DNA of 64,000 bases from Sulfurimonas sp. (GTDB taxonomy: Bacteria; Campylobacterota; Campylobacteria; Campylobacterales; Sulfurimonadaceae): assembly GCF_029027585.1 (NCBI RefSeq), contig NZ_CP093397.1, positions 744,001-808,000 on the forward strand, read 5' to 3'. Made by a program: the position numbers and the translations under genes. The notes under the pieces are model-generated. The model was not told where the DNA came from and ran no database searches. It saw only the letters and a list, made by a program, of their open reading frames with translations. This document shows, in pieces, positions 57,574-64,000 of this stretch. Positions within the stretch are counted from its first letter, which is position 1. Each line of letters begins with the position of its first letter.

Positions 57574-59001
57574 TTATGCGATTAATAAAAATAATCCTAG
57601 TAAAAGAATTATGCCTAAACTTGCGTATTCTAAATATTTTTTTAAATTATCATTATAGTTTGATGTTTTCTTACGAATTGCAACACTTATTAGAGCAGAC
57701 AAAAATATGATTGTGCTCATTCCTAAACTCATTACAAATGCAGATAAAAACCCCGCATAATAAAGTCCAAGAGAAAGAGAAAATATAAAAATTGTCACAG
57801 TTCCAGGACATGGAATGATTCCAGCGGATATTATGAGAGCCATATCTGTTGAATTGTTATCCACTTTACATGAACTACAAGAACATGTTGAGACATGAGG
57901 ATTTGCACTAAAGCTGTATTTGGCTGCATTTTGGATTTTCTTATAAGCTTTATATTTATTATATATGAGATAAAGAGCTATACTAATAATAACTAGTGCT
58001 GATATTTTTGTTGTGTAATATAAGCTTTCATCTATAAACTTAGCCAAAAATGTGTCTACAATGTAATATATTACTAGAGTAAGTAAGAAAGCTGAAAATG
58101 TATGAACAATCCCTATAGCTAATGATATAAACAAAGCTTTAGAATATGAACGATCATTTGATAAAAAATAGCTTCCAACAAGTGTTTTACCATGACCTGG
58201 TCCTAAAGCATGAATAGCTCCATAAATATAAGCAAAAAATAGCAAAAGCGTATATGTAAAAGGATTTTTTTCATCTTTAATAGATTCAAATAGAGACTTA
58301 ATCTTACTTATACTACTTTTGAGTAAATTTTCTTGAATAGTTTCTATTTTGCTATATTCTTGTTTTAAAGGTTCCGTAATTTTTACTTTATGCTTCTCCT
58401 TTACTATTTTTACCTCTTTTTGTATTTTATCTAATGAAGAATAGCTAAAAAATATAGAAGCAGTAAAAAGATATAAATTCTTTTCATAATAAAGTTCACT
58501 TGAATGAACATCAATAGATGAAGTCATAAAGTTAAAAAACGATTCATCATCTTCAAATAAAAACGATAACATCATCTTCTCTTTTATCTCTAAATCTAAA
58601 TATGCTTCATAAGAAAATAAAAGAATATTATCTATCATTTTTATATCAAAATTCTTATACTCTGCTCTTATAACTGAGCTATAGTTATCTTCATAGTTTG
58701 CATACTGGATTTTTGTTAGCATCTGTTTAGGAACTAGGTAGTCAAGTTTAGCTTTTAATACACTATTTAATTCATCTTTATCAAGTTTAGCATTCTTATT
58801 TTTGTCATATTGCTTTACAATCTCATTTGAATAAATATCAGAAAATTTCCACTCTACATGAATATTTGTAAGTTTTTTATTTTCTACAATTAAATCTATA
58901 TCTACTTCAGCAGAAGGAATCATTAGCTGACATGTGGCACAACCAAAAAGAAGCGTTTGAAAAATAAGAAAATAACTTAATATAAATTTTTTAATTTTAA
59001 T
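57574..59001 (-). CDS. DUF1007-NicO fusion, nickel/cobalt-type transporter with probable non-ATG start
   Basis: The N-terminal part is a DUF1007-like periplasmic domain and the C-terminal 270 residues a NicO/RcnA-type membrane permease with IHALGPGHGKTL and GIIPCPGTVTIF, the two conserved metal-site motifs. A Cys-rich loop (HVSTCSCSSC) lies between. The first ATG is 58923, but the frame is open upstream and encodes a signal peptide (KKFILSYFLIFQTLLFGC). The best start is an ATT at 59001 (or 58995) behind TGGATC. It overlaps znuB by 25 bases, so it belongs to the zinc-uptake transcript; export or uptake of a related metal is inferred. Confidence 0.8.
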   Translation of the reverse strand: MKIKKFILSYFLIFQTLLFGCATCQLMIPSAEVDIDLIVENKKLTNIHVEWKFSDIYSNEIVKQYDKNKNAKLDKDELNSVLKAKLDYLVPKQMLTKIQYANYEDNYSSVIRAEYKNFDIKMIDNILLFSYEAYLDLEIKEKMMLSFLFEDDESFFNFMTSSIDVHSSELYYEKNLYLFTASIFFSYSSLDKIQKEVKIVKEKHKVKITEPLKQEYSKIETIQENLLKSSISKIKSLFESIKDEKNPFTYTLLLFFAYIYGAIHALGPGHGKTLVGSYFLSNDRSYSKALFISLAIGIVHTFSAFLLTLVIYYIVDTFLAKFIDESLYYTTKISALVIISIALYLIYNKYKAYKKIQNAAKYSFSANPHVSTCSCSSCKVDNNSTDMALIISAGIIPCPGTVTIFIFSLSLGLYYAGFLSAFVMSLGMSTIIFLSALISVAIRKKTSNYNDNLKKYLEYASLGIILLLGLFLLIA

Positions 59002-59792
59002 TTTGATCCAATCATAAAAATAATAAGTGAAAATGCCGACACCAAAATTATAGATGCACCAGATGTTAAATTATAACTATATGATAACCAAAGACCAACC
59101 ATTGTAAAGAAAGTAGCAATAAACCCTGAAATCAACATCATAGAATAAAGTGAAGAAGATAAATTTTGAGCTATATATATAGGAATAGTAAGTAAAGCAA
59201 TAACCAAAATAAGTCCGACAATTTTTATGGTAACTACAATAGTCAATGCAGACAAAATAAGTATAAGTGTATAGTAAAACTTTACATTTATACCACTTAA
59301 TGCAGCATATTCACTATCATAAGATACAGCTAAAATATCACGATACTTAAATGTAACAACAAAAAGTATTATGACAAGCAAGAAGCTCATAAAATATAAA
59401 TCATCACTATTTACTGCTAAAATAGAACCAAAAAGATAACTCATTAAGTCGACATTATATCCCGGTGTTAAGTCTACAAAGATTATCCCTATTGCCATTC
59501 CAACAGCCCAGATAAGTCCTATAAATATATCTATTTTTTCTCTTTGATTGATAGTTACAAAGGCCATAAATAGTGCTGCAATAATAGCAAAAATAGCTGT
59601 TCCTAAAAATATAGGTATTCCAGTAAAAACAGCTATTCCAATTCCTCCATAAGCGGCATGTGCAATTCCACCAGCTAAAAATACCATTCTGTTTACTACG
59701 ATAAGTGAGCCAATTATTCCAGCTGCAAAACTAACTAACACTCCAGAGATTAAAGCATTTTGTATAAACTCATAAGATAAAGCTTCTAACAT
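58977..59792 (-). CDS. znuB: Zinc ABC transporter, permease ZnuB
   Basis: A 271-aa ABC-3 family permease with about eight membrane helices. FLAGGIAHAAYGGIG and the FVDLTPGYNVDLMSYLFGS segment are typical. Together with ZnuC and ZnuA it imports Zn2+ across the inner membrane. The start overlaps znuC by seven bases. The ABC-3 family also includes Mn/Fe importers, but the Zur-type regulator next door favours zinc. Confidence 0.9.
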   Translation of the reverse strand: MLEALSYEFIQNALISGVLVSFAAGIIGSLIVVNRMVFLAGGIAHAAYGGIGIAVFTGIPIFLGTAIFAIIAALFMAFVTINQREKIDIFIGLIWAVGMAIGIIFVDLTPGYNVDLMSYLFGSILAVNSDDLYFMSFLLVIILFVVTFKYRDILAVSYDSEYAALSGINVKFYYTLILILSALTIVVTIKIVGLILVIALLTIPIYIAQNLSSSLYSMMLISGFIATFFTMVGLWLSYSYNLTSGASIILVSAFSLIIFMIGSKLKLKNLY

Positions 59793-60538
59793 TTACATCT
59801 CCCAAGCATCTGCAAAAGTTCCACTTCGCAGATATGATTATTACTTGTTTTAAACTCTTTTTTCAAAAAACTTAAATCATGATAAGAGAGTTTTTTATTT
59901 ACATGTGCAACTTTAGTGGCATAGTCTAAAATAACTGATAAATCATGACTAATAACTATAACGGCAACTTTTTTACTTAACTCTTTTATTAACTCATAAA
60001 TTTTCTTTTGACCTTGGGCATCTATGCTTGAAGTTGGTTCATCAAGTAAAAGAATTTTTGGGTTAGAATAAAGTGCCCTAGCTATCATTACTCGTTGACG
60101 CTGACCACCTGAGAGTGAGGCTATTTTTTTATTAGCATAATCTTGCATTCCAACTTGTTTGAGTATCACTATTGCATGATTTACTTCCTCTTTTCTGTAA
60201 CCAAAAATAGAAGATTTTTTAGAGTCACCTCCCATCATAACAACTTCTATTACTTTAATTGGGAAGTTCACATTTATATTAGTGTTTTGTGGGACATAAC
60301 CAATACTAGTCATATTATTAGAAGGTTTATTTAAAAAGTTTATAGAACCATTTTGGATATTATTTATACCTAAGATAAGTTTCATTAGAGTACTTTTTCC
60401 TCCACCATTTGGACCAATGAGAACTAAAAAATCTTTATCATAAACATTAAGGTTTATCTCTTGTAAAACCAATTCTTCAGCATAAGCAAAAGAAAGATTC
60501 TTTATCTCTATTACTGGTATATTTTCATTTTTTTGCAA
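59786..60538 (-). CDS. znuC: Zinc ABC transporter, ATPase ZnuC
   Basis: A 250-aa ABC ATPase with Walker A GPNGGGKST, Q-loop GYVPQNT, signature SLSGGQRQR, Walker B ILLLDEPTSSID and H-switch VISHDLS. It ends in a histidine/cysteine-containing tail (NNHICEVELLQMLGRCKC). The start overlaps the znuA stop by 14 bases. Confidence 0.93.
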   Translation of the reverse strand: MQKNENIPVIEIKNLSFAYAEELVLQEINLNVYDKDFLVLIGPNGGGKSTLMKLILGINNIQNGSINFLNKPSNNMTSIGYVPQNTNINVNFPIKVIEVVMMGGDSKKSSIFGYRKEEVNHAIVILKQVGMQDYANKKIASLSGGQRQRVMIARALYSNPKILLLDEPTSSIDAQGQKKIYELIKELSKKVAVIVISHDLSVILDYATKVAHVNKKLSYHDLSFLKKEFKTSNNHICEVELLQMLGRCKC

Positions 60539-61385
60539 TTATTTTTGCCATGTTAATTAAATTTAGAGACCAGTTGGCATCTAATGGAGAGATTTTTTCT
60601 ACACTTACCTTAGCCTCTTTTGCAATTATTTGAGCACTTTTATCAGAAAATTCAGGCTGAGTAAAAATAACTTTTATATTCTCCTCTTTAGCCTCTTTTA
60701 TAATCATAATCATCTCTTTTGCTTTTGGTTTTTTACCATCTACTTCAACAGCTATCTGTACAAGATTATAATCATTTGCGAAATATCCCCACGAAGGATG
60801 AAAAACCATAAACTTACTCTTTGGTTTTATATCTCTTAGTGCATGTTTTATCTGTTTATCTGTATCTTCAATCTCTTTAATAAAATCATCCAAATTTGAT
60901 TTGTAAGATTGTTTATTTTTAGGGTCTAATTCTACTAAAGCTTTATAAATAGTATGTGCCATAATAGATACATTTTTAGGTGAAGTCCAAGTATGCGGGT
61001 CAGTTGCATCATGATGTTTTTCTTCTTCGTTATGATGCTCGCCGTCATGATGATGTTCACTCATTTGTATTTTTGGAACATCAGAGCTAATATTTACAAT
61101 TTTTAAATTAGCATTTTGTGATTTAAACCTATCTATCCAAGTCTCCTCAAATTTAACACCTATGCTAAAGTATATATCAGCTTTTGATATCACTATCATT
61201 TGTGATGCTTTTGGTTCATAAGAGTGTGGCGAACTTCCTGGTTTTACCATTACAGTTATATCTACCATCTCTTTTGCAATTTTTTGTACAAAAGTTTTTT
61301 CTGGAAGGATACTAACAACTATGGCAGGCTTTGCAAAAGCAATAGCATTAAAAAGTATAAAAACTAACAATATGATTTTCTTCAT
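60525..61385 (-). CDS. znuA: Zinc ABC transporter, periplasmic binding protein ZnuA
   Basis: A 286-aa cluster A-I solute-binding protein with a signal peptide (MKKIILLVFILFNAIAFA). It carries the histidine/acid-rich loop near residues 113-128 (HHHDGEHHNEEEKHHD) that marks zinc-binding members, then DPHTWTSP and FHPSWGYFA with the ligand histidines. AAGG lies before the ATG. Divergent from zur, with a Zur-like box between. Confidence 0.93.
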   Translation of the reverse strand: MKKIILLVFILFNAIAFAKPAIVVSILPEKTFVQKIAKEMVDITVMVKPGSSPHSYEPKASQMIVISKADIYFSIGVKFEETWIDRFKSQNANLKIVNISSDVPKIQMSEHHHDGEHHNEEEKHHDATDPHTWTSPKNVSIMAHTIYKALVELDPKNKQSYKSNLDDFIKEIEDTDKQIKHALRDIKPKSKFMVFHPSWGYFANDYNLVQIAVEVDGKKPKAKEMIMIIKEAKEENIKVIFTQPEFSDKSAQIIAKEAKVSVEKISPLDANWSLNLINMAKIIAKK

Positions 61386-61434
61386 CTGGATACCTTGTAA
61401 TTAAATTTACCTGAAATTGTACTAGCATAGAACT

Positions 61435-61457
61435 TAAATGCAACTTAGTCGCATTTA
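61435..61457. promoter_or_regulatory. Zur-type operator between znuA and zur
   Basis: A 23-bp palindrome with arms TAAATGC (61435-61441) and GCATTTA (61451-61457) around AACTTAGTC, itself nearly symmetric (ACT-T-AGT). Length, symmetry and AT-flanked design fit Fur/Zur-family operators, and the arms resemble the TAAAT...ATTTA of Bacillus Zur boxes. It lies upstream of a TACAAT for znuA (61421-61416) and of TAAAAT for zur (61481-61486), able to control both. Confidence 0.7.
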
Positions 61458-61492
61458 GATTTACTAAAGATTTAAAATGCTAAAATACAACT

Positions 61493-61888
61493 ATGCAAAT
61501 CACAAATATTATTGAAGAAAAAAACTTAAAACTCACATCTGCGCGTAAAGAGCTTTTAGAAATACTTGACAGAGAAAAAAGACCTATATCATTTGAAGAT
61601 ATAAAGCATAAAATAAATATGGACAAAGCAACATTTTATAGAAATATTTCAAAATTTGAAAGTAATTCTATTGTTAATAGTTTTGAGTCAAATGATAAGA
61701 AGAGATACTACGAAATACAAGGTTCTCCTCACTCTCATTTTATCTGCAATACTTGTAATCATATAGAATGTTTAGAAAATACCTTACCCACAAAACTTGA
61801 AGGGTATAGTGTTTCAGATGTTATTTATAAAGGTCTATGTAGGAGTTGTAATGAGACAAATTTAGAAAATATTATTATAACAAAGTAG
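61493..61888 (+). CDS. zur: Fur-family regulator, probable Zur
   Basis: A 131-aa Fur-family repressor with a winged helix (about 10-75; MDKATFYRNI) and a metal-binding C-terminus with two CxxC pairs (CNTC and CRSC) for structural zinc and the HSHFIC regulatory-site segment. The divergent znuA and the palindrome strongly support a zinc-sensing role. TGCTAAAAT ends six bases before the ATG, so the mRNA may be leaderless. Confidence 0.85.
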   Translation: MQITNIIEEKNLKLTSARKELLEILDREKRPISFEDIKHKINMDKATFYRNISKFESNSIVNSFESNDKKRYYEIQGSPHSHFICNTCNHIECLENTLPTKLEGYSVSDVIYKGLCRSCNETNLENIIITK

Positions 61889-61894
61889 ATGGAG

Positions 61895-61926
61895 AAAAGA
61901 GTATTTCCATAGACAAATACTCTTTT
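61895..61926. terminator. Bidirectional terminator between zur and pnp
   Basis: Perfect 12-bp arms AAAAGAGTATTT and AAATACTCTTTT surround an eight-base loop. Each strand ends the stem with CTCTTTT, so the hairpin can stop both convergent transcripts. It is placed between the zur stop and the pnp stop. Confidence 0.75.
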
Positions 61927-61935
61927 AAAAAAATT

Positions 61936-64000
61936 CTAAGCACGACCTAAAGAAATTTTATTTCCTTTAAATTCTAATATTTCAACTGTAATTTTTTCAC
62001 CTTCACTTAAAACATCACTTACTTTTTCAACTCTTTTATCAGAAATTTTAGAGATATGAAGAAGTCCATCTGTTCCATCAGGAAGACCTATAAAAGCTCC
62101 AAAATCAACTATCTTTTTAACAGTACCTTCATACTTGTCGCCTACTTGGTATTTGATTTTCTCAATCTTTGGAGCATTAGCGATTCCTTCAATATGCTCT
62201 CTTGCTCCTGAAACACCAGTTTTATTTTTACCAGTAACTTTTACTTTTCCATCTTTTTTATCAATATCTATAGCAACTTCAAACTTTTCTATTATTTCAC
62301 GAATAACTTTACCAGCTTGACCAATAACTTCACCAATCACACTTGGGTCTATATGAAAAAAGTCTGTACTTGGTAAAACTCCGTCATTAAATTCTATCTT
62401 TGACTCAGCATCTATCATTATGTCAATAATATGGCTTCTACCCTCTTTTGCTTGATAAAGTGCTTCTTTTAAAATATCTAAAGAAATTCCACCAAGTTTA
62501 ATATCCATCTGCATTGCAGTGATTCCATCTTTAGAACCTGTCACTTTAAAGTCCATATCTCCATCATGATCTTCAAGTCCCATAATATCCGAAAGAATAG
62601 CATACTTATCACCATCGCTAACCATACCCATAGCAATACCTGCAACAATCTCATTTGTGTCTATATCTGCCGCTTTTAGAGCCATATAACCGCCACAAAC
62701 TGTTGCCATTGAAGATGAACCATTTGATTCTAAAATTTCAGAAACCATACGCACTGTTTGACCATCTAAATCAACTATCGGCTCTAAAGCTCTTTTAGCT
62801 AGATTTCCATGTCCTAACTCTCTTCTTTTCGTACCCAAGATTGGAGAAGCTTCTCCTACACTAAAACCTGGAAAGTTATAATGAACCATAAAGTTTTCAT
62901 TTTGAGTTCCATCGTCAGTAAGGCTTTCAAACATTTGTGCATCTTTTGAATTACCCATAGTTAAAACTACTAAAGCTTGAGTTTGTCCACGAGTGAATAA
63001 ACATGATGAGTGAGCTTTTGGTAAAATATTTGTATCTATGGTTATTGGTCTAATTTCTGTTAAACTTCTTCCATCTGCACGGACTCTTTCATTTAAAATT
63101 TGAGAACGAACTTGCTCTTTTTTTACTTTTTCTATCGCATCTTTAAGTTCTAACTCATCCCACTCATCTTTTACAAGAATAATTTTTTTTCTAAGTTGTC
63201 TAAGTGCAGTTGAACGCTCACTTTTAGCCATTTGATTCATAGCATCTGCAATATCCCCTAGATGCTTATCTCTTAAATATGTAGCCATCTCTTCATTTAG
63301 TGAGTGAGCTTTATAATCAAGTTTTGGTGTTTCTTTTTTGTAAGGTGCGAATGCATTCTCATATTGAGTATTTGTTGCAAAAAGAAGTTCTTGTGTTTTT
63401 TCAAAAATATTTATAAGTTCATCTTCAGCTAATGCATTTGAAGTATGTACTGATATACTTGGCAGACTCATAACTGGGTCTATCATTGGGTCGATTACAA
63501 AGTTATCTTGAATTTGCTCTTCATTTGAAGAAAGTGAACGCATCTCAATCATCAAAAGGTCATCTTTTGTACCAGACAAGTACAAGTCAAGCGTTGAGTT
63601 TTTAAGCTGTGAAAGAGTTGGATTTAAAACTAACTCTCCATCTACTTTTGCTGCACGAACAGCACAAACTGAAGTGTTGATATCTATATCTGAGATATAA
63701 AGAGCAGCAGATGCTGCATTTAATGCTAAGACTTGTAAGTCAGCATCTGAACCTGCACTAAATACCATTATAGTGATTTGAGTTGGATGCCCAAAACCTT
63801 TAGGAAAAAGTGGGCGAAGAGAACGATCAACTATACGAGATGTTAAAGTTTCAAAATCACTCGGTTTTGTTTCTCTCTTGAAAAATCCTCCTGGAATCTT
63901 TCCAGCTGCATATGTTTTTTCAATATACTGAACTGTTAAAGGTAAAAAATCTTCTTTTACTATCTCTGTTTCATTTATAACAATTGTTGCTAAAATAACA
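61936..64000 (-). CDS. pnp: Polyribonucleotide nucleotidyltransferase Pnp, 5' end beyond the window
   Basis: PNPase degrades RNA 3' to 5' by phosphorolysis. The frame is open to the right edge: IVINETEIVKEDFLPLTVQY, then YAAGKIPGGFFKRE, SRIVDRSLRPLFP, and on through MVFSAGSDAD. The second RNase PH repeat (RADGRSLTEIRPI, SSCLFTRGQTQALV), a KH domain (VIGQAGKVIREI) and an S1 domain (YEGTVKKIVDFGAFIG) follow. About 688 residues are visible; only the first 30 or so codons are missing. An internal ATG at 63768 is not the start. Confidence 0.95.
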   Translation of the reverse strand, partial: VILATIVINETEIVKEDFLPLTVQYIEKTYAAGKIPGGFFKRETKPSDFETLTSRIVDRSLRPLFPKGFGHPTQITIMVFSAGSDADLQVLALNAASAALYISDIDINTSVCAVRAAKVDGELVLNPTLSQLKNSTLDLYLSGTKDDLLMIEMRSLSSNEEQIQDNFVIDPMIDPVMSLPSISVHTSNALAEDELINIFEKTQELLFATNTQYENAFAPYKKETPKLDYKAHSLNEEMATYLRDKHLGDIADAMNQMAKSERSTALRQLRKKIILVKDEWDELELKDAIEKVKKEQVRSQILNERVRADGRSLTEIRPITIDTNILPKAHSSCLFTRGQTQALVVLTMGNSKDAQMFESLTDDGTQNENFMVHYNFPGFSVGEASPILGTKRRELGHGNLAKRALEPIVDLDGQTVRMVSEILESNGSSSMATVCGGYMALKAADIDTNEIVAGIAMGMVSDGDKYAILSDIMGLEDHDGDMDFKVTGSKDGITAMQMDIKLGGISLDILKEALYQAKEGRSHIIDIMIDAESKIEFNDGVLPSTDFFHIDPSVIGEVIGQAGKVIREIIEKFEVAIDIDKKDGKVKVTGKNKTGVSGAREHIEGIANAPKIEKIKYQVGDKYEGTVKKIVDFGAFIGLPDGTDGLLHISKISDKRVEKVSDVLSEGEKITVEILEFKGNKISLGRA

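Noticed and set aside
61017-61062. Repetitive ATGATG/CATCAT tract that could be read as a simple repeat.
   Set aside because: It encodes the histidine-rich loop of ZnuA and needs no other explanation.

Overview
The window is a low-GC, gene-dense chromosomal segment of a member of Campylobacterota (the former Epsilonproteobacteria), most likely Sulfurimonas or a close relative. Four things point there: (i) gene order lysA-HAD-pheA-hisC-fliF-fliG-fliH-dxs, clpS-clpA-aat, uvrD-truB-csrA-ispE-smpB and nif3-zinc ribbon-waaA-rluA-ffh, all familiar from Campylobacter and Helicobacter; (ii) an atpE gene standing alone; (iii) promoters of the form gcTATAAT; (iv) an ovothiol gene set and a periplasmic c-type cytochrome, which suit a free-living redox-active relative better than a gut pathogen. 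The genus is an inference. No CRISPR array, prophage, transposase or plasmid function is visible.

Layout. 1-3.7 kb (minus): ovothiol operon (ovoA, a PatB/MalY-type lyase that probably acts as OvoB, a 72-aa protein, a PNPOx-like protein cut by the window edge). 3.7-4.5 kb (plus): pgeF. 4.5-14 kb (minus): lysine/aromatic/histidine amino-acid genes joined to fliF-fliG-fliH and dxs. 14-22.9 kb (minus): lptF/G-like permease, pth, rplY, pilT, tal, an orphan sensor kinase with a small membrane protein, pabB, pyrB, bioD. 22.9-27.3 kb (plus): a Cys/Met-metabolism PLP enzyme, then the N-degron operon clpS-clpA-aat. 27.4-33.4 kb (minus): one rRNA operon, 16S-tRNA-Ala-23S-5S, with its promoter and a visible pre-16S processing stem. 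33.4-38.0 kb (minus): an unusual trio, M20 peptidase, RimK-like ATP-grasp ligase and multidomain M14 carboxypeptidase. 38.1-40.4 kb (minus): rpsP-khpA-rimM-trmD-rplS behind a long structured leader. 40.8-56.9 kb (plus, except a LysR gene): class IV aminotransferase, SspB-like protein, uvrD, truB, csrA, ispE, cytochrome c, smpB, M23 peptidase, TPR protein, a secreted WD40-caspase protein, nif3, zinc ribbon, waaA, rluA-like, ffh. 57-64 kb: tRNA-Leu, atpE, the zinc locus (zur divergent from znuA-znuC-znuB, followed by a NicO-type transporter), and pnp running off the right edge.

Two core genes carry one-base frameshifts next to homopolymers: dxs (an extra A) and clpA (a missing base). Both read through perfectly otherwise, so a sequence error is the simplest explanation, though slippage is possible.

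The strongest unexplained signal is a short motif, GCATCT (usually GCATCTA) or its complement, scattered on both strands inside genes. By hand count it occurs 22 times in the first 4.47 kb but only 3 times in the 4.6-kb M20/ATP-grasp/M14 region and 3 times in the 3.0-kb WD40-caspase gene. It behaves like a genome-signature or uptake-type motif, and those two regions look like later arrivals.
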